From GCA-2733415 sp965178655 (GTDB lineage: Bacteria; Bacteroidota; Bacteroidia; Flavobacteriales; Flavobacteriaceae), in assembly GCA_965178655.1 (NCBI GenBank), contig OZ238266.1, positions 1,178,001 through 1,242,000 of the forward strand: a stretch of 64,000 bases of DNA. Direction: 5' to 3'. The notes beneath the pieces were generated by a model. It had not been told where the DNA came from. It was given only the letters and a program-made list of their open reading frames with translations, and ran no database searches. This document shows positions 8,368-16,904 of the stretch, piece by piece. Made by a program: the position numbers and the translations under genes. Positions within the stretch are counted from its first letter, which is position 1, and the number at the start of each line of letters is the position of its first letter.

Positions 8368-8375
8368 TAGATTTG
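8368..8375 (+). promoter_or_regulatory. -7 element of the TonB receptor promoter
   Basis: TAGATTTG matches TAnnTTTG and lies 16 bases before the receptor ATG at 8392. The expected -33 region overlaps the left arm of the operator palindrome (TTTTTAG). No perfect TTG is present there. Confidence 0.6.
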
Positions 8376-8391
8376 CAAAAAAAAACAACAA

Positions 8392-10710
8392 ATGAAACAT
8401 TTTTTTACAGCATTATTTTCAATTATTTTTTGCTACACAAGTATTGCTCAGCACCATAACGATGGTGAATTCACCTTAGAAGGTGTTGTTTCTCATAACA
8501 ACACGCCTATATCTTTTGCAACCGTTTTTATTAAAGGGACTGCCACAGGAACAGTTTGTGATGTTGATGGAAATTACCAATTAGAAGTGCCTCATGGAAA
8601 CTTTGTAATTACAGTTCAATCTGTAGGTTTTCTTGCTAATGAAAAATCGGTTCATTTAGAACAAAATACCGTTTTAGATTTTTCCCTTACCGAAGATATT
8701 GCTAACCTAGAACAAGTGGTTGTTACCGGTACAAGAACATATAAAAAACAAACTGATGCTGCAGTAATTGTAAACATTATTAATGGTCAAACTTTAGAAA
8801 ACGTACAAGCCTGTACTCTGGCTGAAGGCTTAAAGTTTCAGACTGGATTACGTGTAGAAACCGATTGCCAGACATGTAATTATACCCAATTACGAATGAA
8901 CGGATTATCTGGAGGTTACTCGCAAATACTTATTAATGGCCGACCAACATTTAGCCCCTTAACAGGTTTATACGGCTTAGAGCAAGTTCCTACAAACATG
9001 ATAGACCGCATAGAAGTAGTACGTGGTGGTGGGTCTGCATTGTATGGTTCTAGCGCTATTGGAGGAACCGTAAATGTCATTACAAAAGTTCCTAGAAAAA
9101 ACAATTATTCACTAAGCTATACTCATCAAAATTTTGATAAAACAGCCGAAAACATCATTAGTGGAAACGCTACTGTTGTAGGAGATGATGCTAATTATGG
9201 TGCTACTTTTTTTGTAAATAATAGTGTTCGTGATTATTATGATGCTAATGGCGATAATTTTTCGGAATTACCAAAACTAAACAACTTAGCCTTTGGTACA
9301 AACCTATTCTTTCTACCTACCGAAAATCAAAAAATAGAAGCCAGCTTAAGTAAGCTACACGAATATCGATATGGTGGAGAAATGGTTGACGGACCACCAC
9401 ACTTGGCTAAACAATCTGAAGAGCGTACACATGATGTACTTATGGCTAATGTAGACTACCAACTAAACTTTAATAACGGTAAGAGTTCTTTTATTTCGTA
9501 TGCTGCCGTACAGCATACTGATAGAGTTCACTATACTGGAGTTATACCTGATGAAACAGATGCAGACGCTTATCAAAATCATTTAGAAAACCCGCCATAC
9601 GGAACTTCTAAAAATAGTACTATACAAGGGGGTGTGCAACTAAATCATACCATTGAAAAATTTATAAAAGGACGCAATGTTATTACATTTGGTGGGGAGT
9701 TTGTAGAAGATGACGTGCTTGACGTTATTGAAGCATATGGTTATAAAATAGACCAGACCACTCAGAATTTTGGAGGGTTTTTACAAAGCGACTGGGAGTT
9801 TACACCAAAGTTAAACCTATTATCAGGGGTACGTGTAGACAAACACAATCTTGTTGATAATGTTATTGCTAGTCCGCGTGTATCACTACTTTATAAGCCT
9901 TTTGAAAAAACACAATTTAGAGCCACATGGGGTGCTGGATTTAGAGCGCCGCAAGCTTTTGATACAGACCTGCATATTGCTTTTGCTGGTGGTGGAATTT
10001 CTAGAATTATATTAGCTGATGATTTAAAAGAAGAACGCTCTAATAGCTATAGCGCCTCTTTTAATTATGATAAAGGTAACGAGCATTTTATTGCAGGTTT
10101 TACCTTAGAAGGGTTTTACACCCATCTAAAAGATGCGTTTTATCTTTCGCCAATTGAAGCTGATGAATTTGGGGAGCGTTACGAAAAACAAAATGGCGAT
10201 GGCGCAACAGTAAAAGGAATTACAATAGAAGCAAGAGTAAATTTTGATAGAATTGTACAACTAGAAGCAGGATACACACTACAATCTAGTATGTTTGATA
10301 CCGCAGTAGTGCATAGTGATGATTTACCTGCAAAGCGTAATTTTTTACGAACACCAAACACATACGGATATGCTACACTAACATACAACCCAAGCAAAAA
10401 GTTTAGCAACACACTTAACTTAGTATATACTGGCACTATGGAGCTTGTTCATTTAGCTGGTGCTCCAGAACAACTAACAGATATGTATCTTGATTCTGAA
10501 GAATTTATAGAGTTAGGGTTTAAATCAAGCTATACATTTACTGCAAAGAAAATAGGCACTCAAATTCAACTTTTTGGAGGCGTTAAAAATATTTTTAATG
10601 CATATCAAACCGATTTTGACACTGGAAAAAATCGTGATAGTAATTATGTATACGGACCAAGTATGCCAAGAACGTTTTTTATTGGTCTAAAATTTGGAAC
10701 TGGATTATAA
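8392..10710 (+). CDS. TonB-dependent receptor, probably metal-responsive
   Basis: Outer-membrane active transporter of 772 aa. A signal peptide ends at SIAQ (about residue 19). Residues ~27-105 form a CarboxypepD_reg-like beta-sandwich. The plug spans ~110-240 and contains QILINGRP and VEVVRGGGSALYGSSAIGG, and the 22-stranded barrel follows, ending in Phe-rich strands. A CQTCN motif in the plug (residues ~157-161) recalls receptors for metals or metal complexes. The shared operator with the Mn/Fe-type repressor suggests that it imports the transporter's substrate or its chelate. Substrate is not provable from sequence. Confidence 0.9.
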   Translation: MKHFFTALFSIIFCYTSIAQHHNDGEFTLEGVVSHNNTPISFATVFIKGTATGTVCDVDGNYQLEVPHGNFVITVQSVGFLANEKSVHLEQNTVLDFSLTEDIANLEQVVVTGTRTYKKQTDAAVIVNIINGQTLENVQACTLAEGLKFQTGLRVETDCQTCNYTQLRMNGLSGGYSQILINGRPTFSPLTGLYGLEQVPTNMIDRIEVVRGGGSALYGSSAIGGTVNVITKVPRKNNYSLSYTHQNFDKTAENIISGNATVVGDDANYGATFFVNNSVRDYYDANGDNFSELPKLNNLAFGTNLFFLPTENQKIEASLSKLHEYRYGGEMVDGPPHLAKQSEERTHDVLMANVDYQLNFNNGKSSFISYAAVQHTDRVHYTGVIPDETDADAYQNHLENPPYGTSKNSTIQGGVQLNHTIEKFIKGRNVITFGGEFVEDDVLDVIEAYGYKIDQTTQNFGGFLQSDWEFTPKLNLLSGVRVDKHNLVDNVIASPRVSLLYKPFEKTQFRATWGAGFRAPQAFDTDLHIAFAGGGISRIILADDLKEERSNSYSASFNYDKGNEHFIAGFTLEGFYTHLKDAFYLSPIEADEFGERYEKQNGDGATVKGITIEARVNFDRIVQLEAGYTLQSSMFDTAVVHSDDLPAKRNFLRTPNTYGYATLTYNPSKKFSNTLNLVYTGTMELVHLAGAPEQLTDMYLDSEEFIELGFKSSYTFTAKKIGTQIQLFGGVKNIFNAYQTDFDTGKNRDSNYVYGPSMPRTFFIGLKFGTGL

Positions 10711-10724
10711 CATAGCGTTCTATA

Positions 10725-10757
10725 TTGGCTCTCAATTGTCTTTTTTATGTATTTTTG
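10725..10757 (+). promoter_or_regulatory. Promoter of the small conserved gene at 10762
   Basis: TTG at 10725-10727 and TATTTTTG at 10750-10757 are separated by 22 bases. The element ends only 4 bases before the ATG at 10762, so the mRNA should have almost no 5' leader. Confidence 0.65.
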
Positions 10758-10761
10758 CAGT

Positions 10762-11157
10762 ATGAGAAAAGATATTGAAATACCTGTGTCAAAAGGCGTC
10801 TATATTGCGGTTGTACTAGAGTATAACCCTGAGTACGAATTTGACGATTGGAATGCTTACTTAATTAATGACTTAGAAACTGACTTAGAGATGGTTTTTG
10901 TAGTTACAGAAGGATATAGCGAAGACAAACGCACTACAAAAATGCGCCATGCTATGCCTGTAATCCCTAAACAATCTTATGCCAAAATAGAGCTTATGAT
11001 GGAAGATGTATTCTCATTAAACAATAGCTTTAGCATTAGTTATTTCGCAGAAGCAAAACTCTATGATAAAAAAGTAGTTTTTAGAAAAAACACCATTAAC
11101 AAAAAAGCCTTACGGGACATTCCTCATATGGAGTATAAAGGGGTATTACTTAAATAA
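10762..11157 (+). CDS. Conserved flavobacterial protein of unknown function
   Basis: A small soluble acidic protein of 131 aa with no signal peptide or membrane segment. Its pattern of alternating strands (IPVSKGVYIAVVLEYN, WNAYLINDLE, LEMVFVVTEGYS, YFAEAKLYDKKVVFRK) suggests an all-beta fold. I recall similar proteins being loosely annotated as phenylalanyl-tRNA synthetase subunits; it has no synthetase motif and I do not assign that. The ATG at 10762 is preferred to 10747, which lies within the promoter. Its expected mRNA is nearly leaderless. Confidence 0.75.
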   Translation: MRKDIEIPVSKGVYIAVVLEYNPEYEFDDWNAYLINDLETDLEMVFVVTEGYSEDKRTTKMRHAMPVIPKQSYAKIELMMEDVFSLNNSFSISYFAEAKLYDKKVVFRKNTINKKALRDIPHMEYKGVLLK

Positions 11158-11183
11158 AAAGAGCGCTAATAAGCGCTCTTTTT
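11156..11183. terminator. Bidirectional terminator
   Basis: Perfect hairpin GAGCGCT-AATA-AGCGCTC flanked by five A's on the left and five T's on the right. It can end transcription from the plus-strand gene ending at 11157 and from the minus-strand gene ending at 11202. Confidence 0.9.
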
Positions 11184-11201
11184 ATTTAAGATATTTGTAT
11201 G

Positions 11202-12035
11202 TTAAAAAGCATAGTTAACGCCTAACCCAAATGCTTCTCTTATTTGAAAACCTCCTGAGTTGGTATTGTCGTCATAAATAGCTTGAAAAACAACATTTGC
11301 TGAAATGTATTTGTTTACGGTCATTACTAAATTCATAGTATAATCGATATCTACATTTTGTGGAGCTTCTAAATAATCAGAATACAGCGCTAAAATATTT
11401 TCAATAGACACATTTTTCATTATATCCGTTTTATAATACGCCCTTACTGAAGCTCCTAATTCCGTTTTTACAACTTCATCGGGTTCAGTTCCAAATGTTC
11501 CTGCAAACTCCTCATGTACTACAGTTATTTTTGCTGCAACAGGAGCGATGTTAATGTTTAGTTTATCTGATTTTTTCCAAAGCACTCCTATTCCTGATTG
11601 AAAATATGCTGGCGAGAAAAAATGACTTGTTCCCAACACATCAGCATCTAATTGTGTTTTTAAATTAAGGAACATAGAAAAATACCAATTCTTTTTTGCT
11701 TTCTTACCTACTACAGAGTTTAGCTCTAATCGATCATTATTTTTAGAGATTTGCTCATCCCCTTTGTTTTTACTAACGCCATATTCCCCAATAATCTTAT
11801 TGTCCCAAACATAATCTCCTTTAACTAAGTTAACATCATAGTTTACCAGTGCATTTCCGGCCATATTACCAACGCCACCACCGGACCAGTTATTGTTAAA
11901 TGCCGATTGATTAATTGTTACTACTATACTCCCTTTGGTTGTCCAGCCGTCTACAATAGAATCTTTTTCAGTATCTTGAGCAAATAGGTTTCCTATACAT
12001 AGTGTTAGTATGATTACTAATATTGCTTTATTCAT
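11202..12035 (-). CDS. DUF3078 outer-membrane-like protein
   Basis: Exported protein of 277 aa with a clear signal peptide ending at NLFAQ (about residue 20). The body has many alternating-polarity strands and ends with VNYAF, an aromatic C-terminus typical of beta-barrel outer membrane proteins. The opening WTTKGSIVVTINQSAFNNNWSGGG matches DUF3078 as I know it. Function is unknown. It is the last minus-strand gene after the SUF genes with a 55-base gap, so it may share their transcript without a functional link. Confidence 0.8.
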   Translation of the reverse strand: MNKAILVIILTLCIGNLFAQDTEKDSIVDGWTTKGSIVVTINQSAFNNNWSGGGVGNMAGNALVNYDVNLVKGDYVWDNKIIGEYGVSKNKGDEQISKNNDRLELNSVVGKKAKKNWYFSMFLNLKTQLDADVLGTSHFFSPAYFQSGIGVLWKKSDKLNINIAPVAAKITVVHEEFAGTFGTEPDEVVKTELGASVRAYYKTDIMKNVSIENILALYSDYLEAPQNVDIDYTMNLVMTVNKYISANVVFQAIYDDNTNSGGFQIREAFGLGVNYAF

Positions 12036-12090
12036 TATTATAATACTTAAAATTTAGGGAGATTAACACGTGTAAAGGGCTTCTGAGATA

Positions 12091-12600
12091 TTACTTTTTT
12101 TTAAAGAGTGGCACAGCGGAGCAAGCCTCGCCGTACATTACCGATTTAGCAACCGGAATTAGCGCGTTGGTTATGGCAACATACGCACTTTGTGGAACTG
12201 GCTTTTGAGCACATCCCTTTACAATAACCAGTTTATCTTTGTAAAAAGACAAGTCTAGCCCTGTAAGTGTTTCTTGATATAGCATTGTTTCTAAATCTAA
12301 CAATGTGCCCTGTATTATTTTTGTAGCAAACGGACTACAATGTATTGATACAAGCATGTAAGCCCATGCTGGAACAATAGCATCGGTACTACAATGGATA
12401 GCAACAAATGTATTTGAATACTGTTGCCAATTATGGTTTTTTAAGGACGCTCTAAAAGCTTTTTCTCGCAATACAATTCCTTGGTCAAGCCACTCCGACA
12501 AATCTATCTGAACACGTGACCCTTCTGTATAGTAATCTTCTAAATTAAAGGTTGTTAATTTAGTGTTTTCGGCGACTTTATTTCTTATCTCTTCTTTCAA
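12091..12600 (-). CDS. DUF2480 family protein
   Basis: Cytoplasmic protein of 169 aa without signal peptide. It has conserved stretches VQIDLSEWLDQGIVLREKAFR, VAIHCSTDAIVPAWAYML and VIVKGCAQKPVPQSAYV. Three Cys-containing motifs (HCSTD, HCSPF, GCAQK) could bind a metal or cluster. In Bacteroidota this family commonly sits downstream of suf genes, as here (88 bases after sufT), which suggests, but does not show, a role in Fe-S metabolism. Confidence 0.8.
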   Translation of the reverse strand: MKEEIRNKVAENTKLTTFNLEDYYTEGSRVQIDLSEWLDQGIVLREKAFRASLKNHNWQQYSNTFVAIHCSTDAIVPAWAYMLVSIHCSPFATKIIQGTLLDLETMLYQETLTGLDLSFYKDKLVIVKGCAQKPVPQSAYVAITNALIPVAKSVMYGEACSAVPLFKKK

Positions 12601-12688
12601 TACAAGCTTTTAATAGTTAAAAAAACACAACAGATTCAATCTAAAGAAATTGAGCTATCGAGTCTTGTTTCTGGGTATTGCCTTGCAA

Positions 12689-13009
12689 TTAAAGCATTCC
12701 TAGTTCTAATTTTGCTTCATCACTCATAAGGTCTTTTGTCCATTCTGGTTCAAATGTAATTTCAACCTCACAGTCATTTACCTCATCAAGGGTTTTAATC
12801 TTATCTTCTACCTCCTTTGGCAGCGTTTCTGCTACCGGACAGTTTGGAGTGGTAAGTGTCATTAGTACTTTTACATCATAATCTTCATTGACCATAACAT
12901 CATAAATTAATCCCAACTCATAAACATCTACAGGTATTTCCGGATCGTAAATTGTTTTTATAACGCGAACTATTTTTTCGCCTAAATCAGCAACATTTAT
13001 TTCTGACAT
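12689..13009 (-). CDS. sufT: SUF system Fe-S assembly protein SufT (MIP18/DUF59)
   Basis: A small cytoplasmic Fe-S maturation factor of 106 aa from the MIP18/PaaD-like family. It shows the family motifs IYDPEIPVDVYELGLIY and LTTPNCPVAETLP with the single reactive Cys. It helps load clusters onto target proteins. It starts 2 bases after the sufE stop and belongs to the suf operon. Confidence 0.9.
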   Translation of the reverse strand: MSEINVADLGEKIVRVIKTIYDPEIPVDVYELGLIYDVMVNEDYDVKVLMTLTTPNCPVAETLPKEVEDKIKTLDEVNDCEVEITFEPEWTKDLMSDEAKLELGML

Positions 13010-13011
13010 AA

Positions 13012-13434
13012 TTATTGTGTTTTTATTTGGTATGCCATAGCATACATTTTTAATTGTTTTATCATGCTTACCAACCCATTTGCTCGTGTTGGCGACAAGT
13101 GTTCTTTTAGCCCAATTTCATCTATAAAATCTGTTTTAGCTGCTAAGATAGCTGCCGGACTTTGATTGGTAAATACGCTAATTAATATTGCTATAATTCC
13201 CTTGGTTATAATAGCATCACTATCGGCAGTAAAAATTAATTTATTGTCTAAAAATGTAGCGTGTAGCCATACTTTTGATTGACATCCTTTTATAAGATTG
13301 TCTTCTGTTTTATACTGCTCCGCTATTTTTGGCAATGATTTCCCTAAAGAGATCATATATTCATAGCGATCCATCCAGTCATCAAACATTGAAAACTCTT
13401 CAACTAATTCTTCTTGTATTTCTTGTATTGTCAT
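13012..13434 (-). CDS. sufE: Cysteine desulfuration protein SufE
   Basis: Accepts persulfide sulfur from SufS and passes it to the SufBCD scaffold. The acceptor Cys is in NLIKGCQSKVWL, the family motif. The length of 140 aa is typical. It follows sufS with a 38-base gap and precedes sufT closely. Confidence 0.93.
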   Translation of the reverse strand: MTIQEIQEELVEEFSMFDDWMDRYEYMISLGKSLPKIAEQYKTEDNLIKGCQSKVWLHATFLDNKLIFTADSDAIITKGIIAILISVFTNQSPAAILAAKTDFIDEIGLKEHLSPTRANGLVSMIKQLKMYAMAYQIKTQ

Positions 13435-13472
13435 AGCTCCTTATTTTCAACAGACAAAGATAGTCCTTTAGT

Positions 13473-14696
13473 TTACACCAACATTCCTTGTGCTTTTTTT
13501 ATTGCAACAACAAGTGCATCAACATCAGATTTGGTGTTGTAAAACATAAAAGACGCGCGTATGGTTCCGGGTATATTGTAAAAATCCATTATTGGCTGGG
13601 TGCAATGATGTCCTGTTCTTACTGCAATACCAAGTTTGTCAACAATAGTACCAACATCATACGGATGGCAATCTTTTATCACAAAAGAGATTACAGATAC
13701 TTTTTCTTTAGCTGTACCTATAACTGTTAGCCCTTCTACTGTATTAAGTGCTTTTGTAGCGTAGGCTAATAATTCTTTTTCTTGTGCTTGTATTGTATCA
13801 AAGCCAATGCTATTTAAGTAGTCTATTGCTACTCCAAAAACAATTCCGCCTGAAATATTAGGGGTTCCTGCTTCAAATTTATGTGGCAAATCGGCATAGG
13901 TAGTTTTGGTAAAACTAACTTCCTTAATCATTTCCCCTCCACCTTGATACGGTGGTAGTTTATGCAACCATTCTTCTTTTCCGTACAACATTCCTACTCC
14001 TGTAGGGCCACACATTTTATGTGCAGAACAGACGTAAAAATCACAATTTAAATCTTGTACATCTGGCTTTATATGCGGTGTTGCTTGGGCGCCATCAATC
14101 AATACTGCAGCATTATACTTGTGTGCAGCATCAATAATGTTTTTAATTGGGTTTATAGTTCCTAAAGCATTTGAAACATGATTTACGGCAACTATTGCTG
14201 TTCTTTCTGAAAGTAATTTTTTGTATTCTTCCATGAGTAATTCTCCTTGCTGGTTCATGGGAATTACTTTTAATACTGCTCCTGTACGTTCACAAAGCAT
14301 TTGCCAAGGTACAATATTAGAGTGGTGCTCTAAATAAGATACTATAACCTCATCTCCTGGTTGTAGCAATGTTGTAAATCCGTGTGCTACTAGGTTAATA
14401 GAATCTGTTGTTCCTTTGGTAAAAAGCACTTCATAATCATGTGCAGCATTAAAGTGTGCTTGTACTTTTTTTCGTGCCAATTCATAGGCATCGGTAGCTT
14501 GTTGGCTTAGTGTATGTACACCACGATGTATGTTGGCATTATATGTAGTATAATACTTTTTTATAGCATCAATAACCGATGTTGGTTTTTGAGAAGATGC
14601 ACCATTATCTAAATACACTAGTGGTTTTCCATTTACTTTTTGATCAAGTATCGGAAAATCTTTTCTTATTTTTTCTATGGTTGTATCTAGCAACAT
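13473..14696 (-). CDS. sufS: Cysteine desulfurase SufS
   Basis: PLP enzyme that removes sulfur from cysteine for Fe-S assembly. The Schiff-base lysine is in VCSAHKMCGPTG, and the persulfide Cys is in the short loop RTGHHCTQPIM, characteristic of type II (SufS) desulfurases. Length is 407 aa. It lies 13 bases after sufD, in operon. Confidence 0.96.
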   Translation of the reverse strand: MLLDTTIEKIRKDFPILDQKVNGKPLVYLDNGASSQKPTSVIDAIKKYYTTYNANIHRGVHTLSQQATDAYELARKKVQAHFNAAHDYEVLFTKGTTDSINLVAHGFTTLLQPGDEVIVSYLEHHSNIVPWQMLCERTGAVLKVIPMNQQGELLMEEYKKLLSERTAIVAVNHVSNALGTINPIKNIIDAAHKYNAAVLIDGAQATPHIKPDVQDLNCDFYVCSAHKMCGPTGVGMLYGKEEWLHKLPPYQGGGEMIKEVSFTKTTYADLPHKFEAGTPNISGGIVFGVAIDYLNSIGFDTIQAQEKELLAYATKALNTVEGLTVIGTAKEKVSVISFVIKDCHPYDVGTIVDKLGIAVRTGHHCTQPIMDFYNIPGTIRASFMFYNTKSDVDALVVAIKKAQGMLV

Positions 14697-14709
14697 GACA
14701 TCTTTATTT

Positions 14710-16023
14710 CTATAAGTTAAATCCTAAATCAACATTTAACTTTTTGGCTATTAGCTTATTAATTCTAGTTTTTACCTCTGGTATACGAACACTTTCTAAT
14801 ACTGTATTAGAAAAGGCGTACATTAATAGTGCTCTGGCTTCTTTTTTAGGAATACCACGTTGTTGCATATAAAATAATGCTTGCTCATCTAACTGACCAA
14901 TTGTACATCCGTGAGAGCACTTTACATCATCTGCAAAAATTTCTAATTGTGGTTTTGCGTTAATGGTTGCTTTTTTGCTAACCAACACATTATTGTTTTG
15001 TTGGTAGGCATTTGTTTTTTGCGCCTCTTTATTTACAATTACTTTTCCGTTAAAGACCCCTGTTGAACTGTCGTTATAAATTCCTTTATAATCTTGATGA
15101 CTTTCACAGTTTGGCGCAATATGGTGTACTAAAGTATGGTGATCTACATGCTGTTTATTTTCTAAAATGGTAATCCCTTTTAAAATAGAATCTACATGTT
15201 CGCCGTTTTGGTAAAAATTAAGGTTGTTTCTAATTATTTTTCCTCCAAAAGTAAAGGTGTGTACCGAACAAACTGTATCGCGATCTTGAGAGACAAAAGT
15301 ATTATCTATTAATGATGCTGTACTTTTATCATTTTGAATTTTATAATAGTCTACGTTTGCATTTTTTGCAGCAACTATTTCCGTAACAACATTAGTAAGT
15401 GTGGCAGTGTCTTTTAAACTTTGATGGCGCTCTATTATCTGCACCTGTGAATTTTCATCTACTACTACTAAGTTTCTTGGCTGTGCTAATACGGCTTTGT
15501 GTTTACCTGTTGAAAAATTAATAATTTGTATTGGTTTTTCTACCTCAATATTTTTAGGAATATGAATGTAAGCACCCTCACTTGCAAAGGCTGTATTTAG
15601 CGCCGTCATGTTATCTTGCTTGGCTACTGTATTAAAATGTTTTTCAATTACTGCCTTGTATTTTGGTTTTGAAAGTGCTGATGATAATAAACAAACATCT
15701 ATACCATCATGTGTTGTTTCAGACAAAAACGAGCTATATTTCCCGTCAATAAATACTACTTTATAAGAGTCTATATCGTGTATAAAATACTTTTTTACTT
15801 CTGCAAACTCTATTGCCGGCTCTGTATCTGAAAAAAGAACATAGTCCTCTTTTAATATACTATTTAATGAGGTGTATTTCCAAGCTTCTAACTTTTTAGT
15901 TGGAAAGCCTAGTTTTTCAAAATCTTGTAATGCTTTTGTGCGTATTTCATGAACATCAGAGTTGAGGTTCAATCGGTTTTCAAAAGCAACGTAAGAGGAT
16001 ATTATATTATCTTTTAATTCCAT
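14710..16023 (-). CDS. sufD: Fe-S cluster assembly scaffold protein SufD
   Basis: Member of the SufBC2D scaffold complex, with a right-handed beta-helix core and an alpha-helical C-terminus. The conserved segment EIFADDVKCSHGCTIGQLDEQALFYMQQRG contains the His that corresponds to the essential SufD His at the SufB interface. Length is 437 aa. Two hairpins lie in the 86-base gap to sufC. Confidence 0.95.
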   Translation of the reverse strand: MELKDNIISSYVAFENRLNLNSDVHEIRTKALQDFEKLGFPTKKLEAWKYTSLNSILKEDYVLFSDTEPAIEFAEVKKYFIHDIDSYKVVFIDGKYSSFLSETTHDGIDVCLLSSALSKPKYKAVIEKHFNTVAKQDNMTALNTAFASEGAYIHIPKNIEVEKPIQIINFSTGKHKAVLAQPRNLVVVDENSQVQIIERHQSLKDTATLTNVVTEIVAAKNANVDYYKIQNDKSTASLIDNTFVSQDRDTVCSVHTFTFGGKIIRNNLNFYQNGEHVDSILKGITILENKQHVDHHTLVHHIAPNCESHQDYKGIYNDSSTGVFNGKVIVNKEAQKTNAYQQNNNVLVSKKATINAKPQLEIFADDVKCSHGCTIGQLDEQALFYMQQRGIPKKEARALLMYAFSNTVLESVRIPEVKTRINKLIAKKLNVDLGFNL

Positions 16024-16030
16024 TTTTTTA

Positions 16031-16070
16031 CTCGATAATCGAGATTTAATACTTCAAAGCTAACTTTGAA
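16031..16070. repeat. Two short hairpins in the sufC-sufD gap
   Basis: CTCGAT-A-ATCGAG (16031-16043) is a perfect 6-1-6 palindrome, and TTCAAAG-CTAA-CTTTGAA (16053-16070) is a second perfect stem. Neither has a T-run, so they are more likely mRNA-stability or processing elements than terminators. Confidence 0.5.
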
Positions 16071-16109
16071 ATTTTTAAGTTTATTTGTTTGAGTAGGTCA
16101 ATGTATTGC

Positions 16110-16862
16110 TTATGCGTTTACTTCGTCCTTAATCCAATCGTATCCTTTTTCTTCTAATTTTAAAGCAAGCGAAGCGTCGCCTGTTTTTACAATTTTACCA
16201 TCGTGTAATACGTGTACAAAATCTGGAACGATATAATCTAGCAAGCGTTGGTAGTGTGTAATTACGACTACTGCATTGTCTTTTGATTTTAATTTATTTA
16301 CGCCGTTAGCAACAATTCTAAGTGCATCAATATCTAATCCAGAATCAGTTTCATCTAAGATTGCTAATTTTGGTTCTAACATGGCCATTTGAAAAATCTC
16401 GTTTCGCTTTTTTTCCCCTCCAGAAAACCCTTGGTTTAAAGAGCGTGACAAAAATTTACGGTCTATTTCTAATAATGATGATTTTTCTCTAATTTTTTGT
16501 AACATTTCTTTTGCAGGCATATCCTCTTTCCCGTTTGCTTTTCGGGTTTCGTTTATAGCTGTTTTTATAAAGTTTGTTACTGATACTCCTGGAATTTCTA
16601 TAGGGTACTGAAATGATAAAAACACACCTTTATGAGCGCGTTCTGCAGGGTCAAGTTCTGAAATATCTTCATTACTTAATGACATTTTTCCTTGAGTAAC
16701 CTCATACTCTTCCTTACCAGCAATTACTGCTGAAAGTGTACTTTTTCCTGCGCCATTAGGCCCCATAATAGCATGTACTTCTCCTGCTTTTACAGTTAAA
16801 TTAATTCCTTTTAGAATTTCTTTATCGTCTATTTTGGCGTGTAAATTTTGTATTTCTAACAT
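16110..16862 (-). CDS. sufC: Fe-S cluster assembly ATPase SufC
   Basis: Soluble ABC-type ATPase of the SufBC2D complex. Walker A is GPNGAGKST, the signature is FSGGEKKR, Walker B is LAILDETDSGLD, and the H-loop is VVITHYQRLL. Length is 250 aa. The gap to sufB is 42 bases. Confidence 0.97.
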   Translation of the reverse strand: MLEIQNLHAKIDDKEILKGINLTVKAGEVHAIMGPNGAGKSTLSAVIAGKEEYEVTQGKMSLSNEDISELDPAERAHKGVFLSFQYPIEIPGVSVTNFIKTAINETRKANGKEDMPAKEMLQKIREKSSLLEIDRKFLSRSLNQGFSGGEKKRNEIFQMAMLEPKLAILDETDSGLDIDALRIVANGVNKLKSKDNAVVVITHYQRLLDYIVPDFVHVLHDGKIVKTGDASLALKLEEKGYDWIKDEVNA

Positions 16863-16904
16863 TTGATGTTTTTTAACAGTATTTTTTTTTGTTTATAAAA
16901 GCGT

